DNA of 64,000 bases from Nipponacmea schrenckii. Its lineage: Eukaryota; Mollusca; Gastropoda; Lottiidae. Positions 48,610 through 61,800 of this stretch are shown here, one piece after another (the first letter of the stretch is position 1; each line of letters starts with the position of its first letter). A program made the position numbers and the translations under genes. The notes beneath the pieces were generated by a model. It saw nothing but the letters and a program-made list of their open reading frames with translations, made no database searches and was not told the origin of the DNA. The stretch is from the NCBI GenBank assembly GCA_030562195.1, contig JAUJPP010000005.1, forward strand, positions 28,631,106-28,695,105, written 5' to 3'.

Positions 48610-51600
48610 CTTGTGATGACAACACAGGCATTCATCTAGAGGTAGCTCCATTGGTGCGTAACTGTCTCATTTTTATACAGAAACCATACAACGAGTTTCA
48701 ATCAAAATCGTTATTGTTAAAAAATTTGACTATTTAATAACCAACAGTATTTAGAGCCTCATTGGACATATTTTGATTGCATTTACATTTCATTCAAATT
48801 AAACATAGTGTATTGAGTAGTACATGGTTCGTATTTAGTTTGGTTGGTGTTAATAGAATGTAAACCTTACCTTAATATGAGTTATCTATGGAAAAGACTA
48901 TACTAGTCGTTTCCTATATCTTATTTATGTATTAATTTCCTTCTGTTAGCAACATAATTTGCATTTAATTTTCGGTTAATATATATCTTCAACCGTAGGG
49001 TAAGTAACATTCTCCAATTTAATCCTTAAGTTGCTTTTATCATGTCCATGTCAGTGGAGTTAAGTAACGTACCAGTCTTGATTCAAAATGACAGAATTAT
49101 TTTTGCTTTTTTGGGAATAACCCAAAAGCAAATGACCACACTTTGCACAGTAAGGCACAGCAGTTTCCTGAATAGATTCACATAGAACACATTAAAATTC
49201 ACACCGTTAAATCTGATCACTCTATAATAATAAATTATTGAACAATATAATCCGCCAATTTAAAAAGTGTAAAGACTTCTTTTAAATCGCACCATCCTAT
49301 TACATCTTCATTATTTAAACACTGCTATAAACTTATTTATTTAATACGGCATTCCACATTTCAAATTTTTTAGTGTATTGATAGGCAGTTGTGTAGTCAG
49401 AAGGGGTAAATTTGAAGGGGTTCAGTTAATCTATATCAAGTTTATATTAATATTAGTTAGTGGGGGGTGTTGGGGTATTATGTTAAAAAGTAAATTTATT
49501 GTATGTTTAGCAAAGTCTTAAATATATTTAAGATTATCATAATAATATTATCTGTAAAAGTTTTCTTGAAGCACTTGTATTGAAACTAAATATGGATGGT
49601 CAATAAATAAATTGAAATGACAAAAACTAACCGCTAAAGTGATTGGAAATGACCAAAAAAGAACTGAAATAAGTGGCAATGATTAATAAAGAGTGAAATG
49701 TATGTTTTACAGTATTATGCGATTTTCGAACATTTCTAGTATCCTTGAAGACTATTTACGTATATTCAAGACATAAATCAACCACCGAAAATGGCGCACC
49801 ATGACCGGCAATATCTTAAAAGCTTAGATCAATCAATTAATCGATAATTGCAGATATATAAATGGGCACAATGTTGGTTCCAGTAGTTCGGGAGAGTCAA
49901 TTGTTTCGAGTCCGAAGTTTCTTCACTTATATATCTATAATAAGGTAGCTTTCAAATTTGCAGTCGCATGTTCCTAAATCTGCACCACTGTTTGCATGCG
50001 TCGCTTTCATCGAATAGTAGACTTTTTTTTTGCAATTAGTCCGACAGAAATTGACATGGATTTAGGTACACTTACCGTGAATTATAATAATCCCATAACT
50101 AGTCAAATTATTCAAAACATGCCGTTTTGTTTTATAGATAATAAGAGGAATTGAACTTCGTTACCAAGTAAAATCCGTATTATATGACAGATAATGTCTT
50201 AGATTTTCATTTTGTTTATTGAAAAGCGACCAATGACATGAATGCAAATAAACTGTCATTAATCAATGAGCATCAACAAACCCTAATAATAACCCTTTTA
50301 AAACATTTATTTTCGTCAACATCCAGTGGAGTAATTTCTAAAGAGCTTAGATGTTGATATAACGCTATTGTAAAGGTCCATCGTAGAAGTATCTTCAACA
50401 AGTAAAAACTATCGATAATTGTTATTTGAAGAAGTAAATGAAATACCCAATCATCAGCATACTGAAAAATTCAAGGTGTGTCAATATCATCATTTACAAT
50501 ACAGATGACCTCCTTCAAACAATAATTATTAAGTATCTTGTAAATATCTGATAATGTAGAAATATAATCATTGACTTACGAAGATGACTTCAGTTTCACT
50601 AGTAGCAAATTATGTTTTGTTAAGCTATTCATTTAGCTCAATAATCAATGATACAGTATAGAATATATAGACCAGGTTAATGTAACATTATAATCTTCAT
50701 AAATATTATTTATTATCCTTGTTATTTCTTAATTATCATCAACTATTTATATAATTAAAGTTACAATATGTCAGTATTTTAATAAGTTAATACTGTATAT
50801 TCAATGTTACAGTATAGAATATAATATGGACTATAGGTTAATTTAACATTATAATATTCATAAAATTATTTTTTATTCTTATTACACCAAATTTTGATTT
50901 AGGAACGGAAATTAAATTTACTTACTTACTTGTTTATGGTTTCTTGAAAGGTGATATTGGTATCGAAATTTCGAAAATAGACTTGTTCCCTATAAAGCCT
51001 GCCACGTTGTAAAACACAAAACTAACCCCGTCGTTTGATGATAGAATAACTATTGTATACAAATAATTGGTAAGAAAGGGTCTTTTAAACCCATAGAATG
51101 TGTGTCAAGAAAACAAGAGCTAATACTTGTTAGTTTTTTTCATTAATATTCTATAATTCAATTAAAATAAGAAAAAAGGTAAAGTATAACATGATAAAAT
51201 AGACACAATAAAAGGCCTACCAGTCAATAGTAGTTGTGACGTTACTGTAACGGTGATTAGAGACTAAAGTCACCAATTTTTGGGTTTTTTTTATTATTGA
51301 CTTATATAGCTTATTTGATTTCCCAGTCAACACGGGAACCTATATTTTTAGTTTGATTATTCAAACAGTATTATAAGTTTATATACATGTATATCCAACT
51401 AAATTCTACGTATTTAAAGTTGATTACACGGTCAGAGTTGCAATAAATAAAAAGAATAAAAATTTAAATTATACAAAAAAGGCACATACAAAATTTCTGC
51501 TTCCAAAATTCCTACAAACATAGAGCTACGTTTGTGATAATACATCTTTAGGCTTTTTTATTTTCTTTAAAGTCTTTATTCTTTATTCATTAATATGCAA

Positions 51601-54565
51601 TGAACATATTACAAATTTCTTTACATTCGTGAGTGTGGGTCTAATCCATTGTGCTATGATTTTGAGGTGGTATGTCCTTTAAACTGGAAACTTAATATAA
51701 TATAGTGTATATTGACGAAATATTATCAATAGGGTGTATATATTGAGTGAACAGTACGTTACTAGTATTATAAACTCATACATATTAAATAGACTACTAT
51801 TATTCTGGGACAAAGACTCAATACAGTTAACCATGTTTTCCACATTATTAAAAAATAGTAGGCAATAGAATTCATAATCCGAACCACCCCACAAAAATCA
51901 ATCGATGGCATAGTATCCAGTTCAATTCAAATTAAATCGAGGGCAGAAATTCATGGACAAATTCACTAGAAACAACTTGAAGACTCTCATCATTGTCATC
52001 AAAACATCATTTACCTCGAATTAGATACACAGGATCTTATCAATCGATTTGTTCGTATGAAAACTCTAAATACATGATTTTAACGCTTTTCAGAATGTCC
52101 TACTACGAAATCTTATATTTATGGTAACATTTGATACGACTTCATTATGTCGCAGTATGCAAATTTCACTTTCATTTTGGTTTCCACAGCACTGCGTTTA
52201 ATACTACATCGATTGCACCACTATTCTGTGATGATCTGCTATAAACACTGATGTTTCTCGTTTTAATACGTCCACCAAATAAAAATAAGCCTGGTTGCGT
52301 TGGAGCTACGAGATCTCTGGTTGACGCCGTAACAAAGACTTTGGTTGCTTTAAATGGTGGTTCCTATAGAGATTTATTACGTTTTGGTCACGTTTACAGG
52401 TAATATGCATTTTCAACGATTGATGACACCATCGAAAGTTGATCTTATCGATCTATATACATCCAAAATTATATAATTTCTAAAGCTGAGTTTTCTCTAA
52501 GTCGAGGAAATAAGTCAATAACTGTTTATCGATAGATCGAAGGCGTTTGAGAATTGATAAGACTACATTGATAGAATGTCAAAATAAATCTAAATTATCG
52601 TCAATTTGGAACTTATCCTATCAATTTTTATAAATATTAGGCCTATATGATGAAAGGGTGAAAACTGTATTATGCTGAAAAGTTTATTTTGATCACAGAA
52701 AAACATGGAAACAATGGAAGGGACAACAATAATCGTAAATCTTTTCATGTTGGTATATAAAATACATTATTGTTCCGAATTCCATAATTCAAAATACGCA
52801 AATCGTTTCAATTTACATAATCGTAGAAAATTTTAATTTAAATCCAAAAGTTAAAGTGAAAATTTGATTGATTGCCTCAACCGATTAAGGTCACGTTTTT
52901 AAAGTACATACCTATAAATCCTATTCAATCTGGTTAATATGACGACTTGTCGTATTGTCTGTTTGGATTTAATAACCCAAGTAACGCCATAACAAAAGTT
53001 TCGATCTTATGAAAGGATGACTACTATATATAACTGATAGTACTACAACTTTATCAATCAAATTGATATCAGATTAATTGATATATATCAGATTTTATAT
53101 TTCGTTTATATTATTTATGATATTTTTAGATCAAAGTGTTCCATTATCAGGACCCGTTCTTGAAAAAATGACGAATCGTGGTCGGTTCTAGCGAAACCTA
53201 ACTAATTGAATTGGTACATATCTGCATGGCAGACGGAAAATGGCAGAAAAGAGAAACAAAATTATATTTTGATTCTTTGTATAAATGTATATAAATATAG
53301 ATATATAAAATGAAAATATATACGAATTATAAATCGCACTATAGTTTACGACTTAATATTATTGTCTTTTCACATTAACATAATTCTTTAAATCAATATA
53401 ATACAGGTACTCAAACGTACACCACTTACGCTAGTTCTCGAACACTATAGTCATTTAAAGGGGAAGAATCGCCCATTTGTTTCACCAGTTGTTCGAACTT
53501 TGGTGTCCAAAACGGAACTTTGTTAATTTTAGCTGATCAGTTATAGTGTTTACAGCTCGTTGTCAAAATTTGAGCAAATCCATGTAAATATAGTTTGTAG
53601 GTTAAAATTACAAGTCTTCTTGAGACTATACCATATACAGAAAAGACAGATATAAGAAAGTATGGAAATTGAATTAAGTTGAGTTAAGTTTATAGAAATT
53701 GGACGATTTTCATAGACGTTAGTACTTCTGAAATATTTTTACATAATATTCATCTATTCCTCCCCGGAAAACATCTCTTGAAATGAATCTAAATGTATTG
53801 TGGATCATTCATTTGATGGAGTTGAAAAGGAAAACACATTTAAAGTATGAAAACCTTTATTGGGCTGGTAGTTCAAATAGTAGTATTCGAACTCATTGGT
53901 TCGAAACACGACATGCATTGAACATACAAATTGGTTAATAATATAATTTCGTCATTAAGATAATTGTTTATATTGATATTATTATAATATTGTGAACCAC
54001 TGATCTTGTATTTTTGTTTGTTTTATCTCTTTTAGCTCACCAAATCGAAACGGTGACTATAATATTCAATTAACTCTGACTTATACCACGTTAATCATTG
54101 ATGATCACACTAGGGTTTTATACTATCGCCGTGTGTTTAAGTGTCATAAGTTTATATTACTTAAGTTTATTAATTCTCAAACAACTTAAAAAAAAAACCT
54201 GTCTGATTATCAAGAGACAAAGTTCGGTGTTTTTATTTACGCAACAAATAAAAAGGGAGTAGAAATTTGAAGAAGAATTGTTTGCCAAAATATGGTTTTA
54301 TGGTTTTTCGCAACCAATCATTGCTATATCCGTGGCGATTCAATTATAATAAATGAAAGAATAAGCTGTGCCCGGGATGGAAAATCCAGGGGTTGGTAAC
54401 AATATATTCAATTTCAAAACAAGTAATCTAATCCCTTGTGTTATGGCACCCGTTATAGAAAGAAGGGAAACAGCTTTCTGGAATATTTTACCGTGGGAAT
54501 ACAGAATACAATTTCGCATTCGCATATATTTTAGAGCTATTCGTTCTTTGACACCATTATAATAT
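48610..54565. other. Spacer between genes A and B, no gene recognised
   Basis: AT-rich throughout. Frames at 51679-51894 (minus) and 54368-54562 (plus) are short and match nothing I know. No tRNA cloverleaf or other RNA gene was recognised. Confidence 0.5.
50644..50885. repeat. Direct repeat of about 80 bp
   Basis: tacagtatagaatata, aggttaat, aacattataat and a cataaa-att-atttttatt tail occur at about 50651-50725 and again, diverged, at about 50808-50882. Origin unknown; possibly a local duplication. Confidence 0.55.
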
Positions 54566-54573
54566 CATATAGA

Positions 54574-54579
54574 CTTTAT
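54574..54579 (-). terminator. Candidate poly(A) signal of gene B
   Basis: The plus strand tttatt is AATAAA on the gene strand, about 307 nt past the stop of gene B. No nearer canonical hexamer was found. Confidence 0.4.
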
Positions 54580-54885
54580 TCACACAAAAAGATAGTAACA
54601 AAACAATTTAGCCCTATAATTGTGAGCAGTGAAACATTTTAAGACATGTACATTCGTTCAGAAATATCCATATTAAGATAACTATGAATGAAGGCCAGGC
54701 ATATTTCTTAAGTTATGTTCGAGTTCTCTCTCTTTAAGTTTACATTGATTCGAACATATATATTAGAGGAACGGAGAGCTGTGAGGGAGAACTATCTTAG
54801 TCTTGTGGTAAAAAGCAATACTATAAGCCACGTAGCTGTTATTTCATAGAAGACGAACTTATGACATTTCGATCGTTAAAAAACA

Positions 54886-55887
54886 TCAGTATAAATCTAA
54901 GTTACTAACACGAGCTGGTTTTCCATCAGATGAGTTCAACCACTTTCTTTCGTTGGTTTTCGTATTGTACTCATATACTCTTCCTGAATCTGAAAATTTA
55001 ATCTTGTCCATTATGAAATAAATCAGTTGTTTTTGGGGTAATTGAAATATCCACAAAGGGGCATTTCATAGACATTTAATATTCGTAACCACACACGTGG
55101 TTATGGTTTGGAATAATTAGTGATAAAATCATACCTGGATCTATCGCCATACCGTCAAAATATTTATTGTTTAGACTGTCTTCTACAGCAGGCAATGTAG
55201 ATGAGGTATTCTGTCTTTTTACATCAGATCTCCAGAAAAAATCTTCATCATACTGCTTGTTAGCCTGCAAGGAAAATCCATATGTCTTTAAAAGTTGTCG
55301 GCAGTTTCGTAACAGCTCAAATGTTATTAAAAACAACAGTTGTCAAAGAAGTTTAACAAGTGATTAGCTTCCTTTTGACAGATTGAAATTCTGATAATGT
55401 AAAATGTTCCATTTATTTAAAGAGACGGAAGTAGTTAGTGTGTAGATTAGAAAAACAGTTCTAGTTCCCAAACCTTGGATTCCGCGGGCATTGGTAGAGA
55501 TAATACAGCCGGAGCTGGGTGTTTCTTTATATCTTCATCATAATCTGGAACTGAGCCTAAATCAAGATATTGGGTCTATTGTGGTTATTGGTCATGTAAT
55601 GTTCTGTCATTAAATCAGTTTGAATTTACAACAAATTTAGAATAATACGTATGCTTATTTTCACTTATAAATGTATACTTCCATCTATGAGTCATATGTT
55701 TAGATATCATGACAAGAGGATTGGGAATTTCAGTATAAAGTTTTATGAGAAAAGGGAATAGAAATTATTATGAATAATTAGTTTACATTGGAAAGAAAAT
55801 ATAACTAATACAAACTCACTCTTCGACACGGCCATAACTTTATCAAGATCGTTTTTATCCCGCCTTGGCTCGTTTATAATGGATGTT
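54886..55887 (-). CDS. Gene B last four exons: cytoplasmic tail and stop
   Basis: Exons 55820-55887, 55474-55556, 55135-55264 and 54886-54989. The tail begins RRYRQKQKTSIINEPRRD and contains KKHPAPAVLSLPMP, YDEDFFW and [15 protein letters not shown]. It ends in LDLY with a TGA stop at 54886-54888. The third exon here is 130 nt against 271 nt in gene A and lacks the VRTPR motifs. The C-terminal ends differ, so any PDZ-type partner would not be shared. Confidence 0.83.
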
Positions 55888-58800
55888 CTGAAACAAATTT
55901 GATGGATAAATTATCGGTAAATCCCTATCATATCATCCAATCGTGATGTGTGTAACCATTTTAACAAAAATATCCACATGATTCTAAACATTCACAATAC
56001 GTAGGTGACAATCATTAACAAAACGTGCGCTCTATCATTAATCATTGGATGGATGTATATATATTTTCTTTCTGAACAGGCTTAATGTTTATCCTGACTA
56101 AACTGATTGTTACAATTCAATTCAATATTGGAAGCTATTGCTGATTCTGCCACGAAGTGCTTCGGGCAGGCAAGATAACAGATCTGAGGATGAACAATGA
56201 CGCTGTTAACTGTGTACAGCAGTTTTCTTTGTGAAAGAATCCTGAGTGTATTGCGCACAAACAGATGGAAAAATTCAAAAAGCTCACTTTTGTTTTTGTC
56301 TGTATCTACGGAAGCATAGAAAGAACATGAATATAATGAGTGCTAGAAGAACTAAACAAATGACAACAATAATAGCTATTCCTTCGTCTGTTTCTTCCCA
56401 TGGTGTGGTTGTTTCTTGATATGGCTTTATAGTCTCAATGGAATAATAATTCCAGTTATTACCTATTGTTAAAAAAATATATATATAATCAAGTGAATTT
56501 TACCTTTATATTTCATATTTGAGTTATTAAAAGTCTAATTAAAGCGAAACATATGAAAATAAGTAATGTCCCAAGTATCACAAGATACTGTGGATATATA
56601 TATCACAAGACACAGGGTGTGTATAGGTATAATCTTTAACACATTGTTACATATATGTCTGTAGCCTAATATAGGTTGACGCCACTTAAATCTTATCATA
56701 TGCTATGTTATAACCACTGTACTTATAGACAGTACCAAAAATTTAGACTTTTTAAGATAACATAGCTTTGTGACAAAGAAGTTAATTTCACATCATGACT
56801 TGTACCTAGTGTGTACTCTTATCAACATATAGTTGACGTTAAACAATTATAAATTATATACTTTACTTAGTAATACATTATTGCACCCTTTGTGGCATCG
56901 TTATCATTTGATCTTTAAATTAAAATAAGACATTCTAAAATAGTTCTAAATAATCATTTTGGACCTCACAATAATTTTACTTCAGAAGGCTAAAATACAT
57001 GGAAGTGTTAAGAAGTGTTCTTTCGATGTCTTAACTTTCCATATATTTTCATTATACACCCTAATATTAAGGATTAACTTTATTAAGGTAAATAGTTTCA
57101 TGTATCGTTCTTTAATTATTTTATATGTATTATCATATTGTAATATAGTATTGTAAAATAGCATAGTAGTTTAGATTAGAATTAGTAATAAAATATTATT
57201 ATTACATTAAACAGGACTTGAGTGTTTCTTTGAAACTTTAGCTGTTCCGAGTCTGTCGTCTTTTGCCTTCTCGACGATTGTCATGTAACAGAATCAAACC
57301 CTTTATCATAAGAGATTATGAACATATACATATAGTTTCTTTATCACAAGAGAATATGGATGTATACATATAGTATCTTTATCACAAGATACTGTGGGTG
57401 TATACAATCTTCATCACAAGAAACTATATATTTATACGACATCCGTTTAAATAAAACAAGCTTCCTTCTTGCTCATATCATCAATGATTCATATTGGAGC
57501 TGTGTGACTATAAAACTAGGTCGAAGAATAAGTACTTACCGGTGAGTGCTGCAGACGGAGTACCATCAGGATCTGTGGTGTAAAATGACAAGAAATCATC
57601 ATAGGTTAGAAATGATTTTGCACTGTTCTTATTAACTTCTAAATCTGTTGTGTTATCCTTGAGGGCATAGACGTGAACACTCACTGGACTACAAAAATAA
57701 CCAAAAATATTCGTGAAAAACAAATAAGGCCTATATATCCCTAAGAAATTTTTTAGAAAAGAAATCCAGCGATAATAAATTAGGGAAACAATTAGAATAC
57801 AAGTAGATGGATCCTGAAAGTAGACCAAATAAATATATCGATTTGTAACACCATTGCCTACTCATATCTTCGGAACTAGAATGCTGCTTGTTACCCTCGT
57901 ATATTAAATGTCTATTATCTGAAAATGAAATATATCAAAAGCTACAATTATAATATGGTTCATACTTTACCTATGAAATATTGTTAGTAAAATACCCTTT
58001 TTTAACACAAATTTTCTGCCCATTGTCTGGGCACAGTCATCTTTTACCTTGCGAAAATTAATTACAATAATAGCTTGAAATCAATCTCTTACTTTGTCGA
58101 CAACAAACGGCGTCTGGTTGGTGGTAGCAAGGCAGTCCCCACTCTTTCTTCAATACACCAGATTTTTACTATAGCATTTTGGTACTTTATTAACAGCAAG
58201 TTTTTTAACTCAACAACAAAATCATTTTGTCTAGCAAGGAAATCTGTTCTGCTTATTTTTAAGTTGAATGTGATGACGATATTATTTGGTATAAAAGTGT
58301 CAACTCTCAATGTTGTTCCCACCGAAGATGTTTTAAGAGGAAGACCATTATCACGAGCTCGAGCAGTCAGTAAATAGTTAAAATCTGTCTTGGCCGAGGA
58401 TTTCAGAGACAGCAATCCTGAAACGAAAATGTAGTATGTGTAATAACCAGTCATTAATGTCGGGGCGAAACACGGGTTGATAAATATCTTTCTTAAAGCG
58501 CCACTATAAAATGCTCTGTAAGTTCTCCCACCTTGAAAAAGTCATTTCAAAGTTTTTAAAAGACATTTCAAAGACTTGTAACAAAAAGAAAGATGCCATT
58601 TTTGCTTATAGCAAATTAAACACCAAGTTTTGATTTAAGTTTGAAGATAAGAAATAGACTTCTTAATCTATTGTTCTGATTTTATTGCTTCAGATGCAGT
58701 GATTTGTATAATATCATGGAAGGTTATAAATGGATCAGAATATCAAATAAAATTACCTTATAGCATTATCTAATAAAGTAAGTTTATTCAGTAAAACGCA

Positions 58801-61800
58801 AGTATTACACAGTAGTAGTATCACATACAAAAAGTAAATAATTTCTATTTTTACAAATTACCTGTAAGTGAGTCGATAGTAAATAGATAATGGTAAGAAC
58901 TTTGAAGAAGGTAGTAAATAACTTCGCCATTATTACCATCATCTCTATCTGTAGCTGTAACTGTCAGGATATTCCGGGTACATTGGCCGGCATATGCAAC
59001 TTCACTGTTATAATATACCGGGTTAAATATTGGTTCATTATCATTCTCGTCCAAAACTGTTATAGTCACAGCAGCTGAGGATGTAAGAGCTGGTGAACCT
59101 TTATCTGTTGCTAATATATTGAAACTAAATGTTGGTGTTAATTCACGATCAATTAATGATTTAACAGATAAGGTTTGAGTGACAGTATCTATTGTCAGAT
59201 AGGTATCAGCCAGAGCTCCATCTGTTGTTGAGGTATCAATAGAAAGACTAAAGTCTTTATTTACACCCTCATCCTTATCCGTAACTGTAATCTGAAGAAT
59301 TGAAGTTCCTATATTTGAGTTTTCTAGGGTAGTGACGCTGTAAGATGACGAGTCAAATAATGGAAAGTTATCATTTTTGTCAAGCACATCAATAGTGGCG
59401 TTGGTGTATGCCCCTCGAGAGGGATTACCACCATCTTGTACTCGGCACCAAACGAAATATTTTGCAGTAACTTCCCGGTCAAGAGTGACTTTAGTGGTTA
59501 TGATACCTGTTATACCATCAATTTTAAAATGTGCTGGATTTCCAGACCAGAAATTAGGCAGAGAATAGAGCAAGTCATCATTTACACCAGTGTCTTCATC
59601 TGTGGCTACAAGAGCTCCAACTGACGTTCCTACTAATTCATTTTCAAATGTGCTAAATATATACGGTAAACCAGTAAAGATGGGATCGTTGTCATTGATG
59701 TCTCCAATAGTTAAAACACTCGTGATAACAGCAGAATTACTAACAACTCCATTATCATCTACCCTTATTTGGAGATTATACATTGCTGTCCTTTCCCTAT
59801 CAAGTGAATTCTGAACCTGAAATCATATGAAGATCAAACAGTTGAATTTGGGGCATTTTTTGTTGATGTCTCTTGGCAAAACACCAAAAGAGATTAAAGT
59901 TGTGAACATCAAAGAAAAAAGCAACTAAAGGATATCGTGAAAAATAATCACGAACCTACCTGAACAAATCCATCACCAGAGTCAATTTTAAAATCATTAT
60001 CGGTATTACCAGCAGCAATAGAAAACGTGAGTTTACCATTTAAACCACTATCGGCATCAGTTGCTAATACAGTAAACAGTAAGGTTCCTACACCGGTATT
60101 TTCAACAACAATTCTATCATAGGTTCCAGTTATGATAGGTGAATTGTCGTTAATATCATCAACGATAACAGTTACTGTAGCTGTACCAATCAATTTAGGT
60201 GTACCTTCATCTCTAGCTTCCACCACCAATTTATGCCTGAAATAGTTGGAAAAAATTGAAAATGTCGTTAAGATTTAATACACGTAATGTGTGGACTAGT
60301 GATGTATGACAAAAGTTGAAGGTTATGTTGTCTCATGGTTATGCTGTCGTAAACTAATTAAATACAAACTCAAGTAGAAACATGGAAATGAATGACTTTT
60401 TATGTCCTATTTTTCTGGTACTGATTTGATTAGTACCAAAATATGAAATACATTACATTACAATAACCTCTCAATGCAGGAAACAACATTAACGATAATT
60501 GCCACTTACATCCCAATAGTTTCTCTGTCTAAAGCAGCTTTGTTTGAAATTACCCCTGTAGTTGGATGAACTTCAAAATACAAATCAGTAAGGATGTATT
60601 TGAATAAATTATTACTGTTAGCAGCAGAGTCGGCATCATTAGCATTAACTGTTGTGACAGATGTTCCAACTGAAACATTTTCAGCAATATTTACAGTAAA
60701 ATCTGCTGGTACAAAAACTGGTGTGTTATCATTAATATCATTGACTGATATTCTCACTAAACATGAAGAAGTTAAGGAGGGAACTCCACCATCTTCTGCC
60801 TGCACAACTAAATAATATATCTGTTTCACTTCATAATCTAACGTAACTGTTGTGGTTATATCTCCATTGGTACCGTCAATATTAAAACTTCCTACTCCAT
60901 CACCCGATACAATAGAATACATCACTTGTCCATTTGCACCAGAATCTTTATCTGTAGCCTGAACCTGTAAAACTGGCCGTGGAGTAGATTCTTCATCAAC
61001 AGCTCCGTTGTAAGTATTGGTAGTGAAAATAGGATACTCGTCATTTTCATCAGTCACATTGATAAAAAGCCACATTGTATCAGTAAGTCCACCTGTATCT
61101 TGAACTTGAAGTGTTAGATTGTAGGTATTTGGTGTCATATCATAGTCTAGTACAGACCACAAAAACACTCGTCCCGTGTTTGGATTAATAAAATATGTAT
61201 TGCCTGTCGGGTCTCCACTGGTAATGGAATAGGTAATTTCACTCCCATCACCTACGTCACTATCCAACGCAGATGCATCAAAAATACTGTTACCCACTGG
61301 AGTTGTTTCACTTAAAGAAGTTGCAGTGTTTGGAACAGTAAATACTGGCGTGTTATCGTTGGCAGACAAGACATTTATAGTGACTGTGGCAGAGCCACTA
61401 AGTGGTGGTAATCCCCCATCTTCTGCTTGAACTACGACAGTGTGAGTTGTGATTGTTTCAAAATCAAGTGGTGAATTAAGAATCAGCACATTTGTCGAGA
61501 TAGTGAATAACCCAGATGGATCGGAAAGAATAGAATAAGTCAGTGCTGCGTTGGTTCCTATATCATCATCATTAGCATTTAGTGTCAATAAATTTGAATT
61601 TACGGGAGCTGTTTCTAAAACATATATATTTTGTGAAGTTGGTGTAAAGACAGGGGGGTTGTCGTTTATATCACTTATAGTTATAATTACTGTTGTGTCT
61701 GTTAATCTTTCATCACCCGCAGACGGTGTACTGTCAGTGGCTCTAACATCCAATGAATATGAAGGATAAGCTTCTCGATCGAGTGCTTTGATCGCTTGTA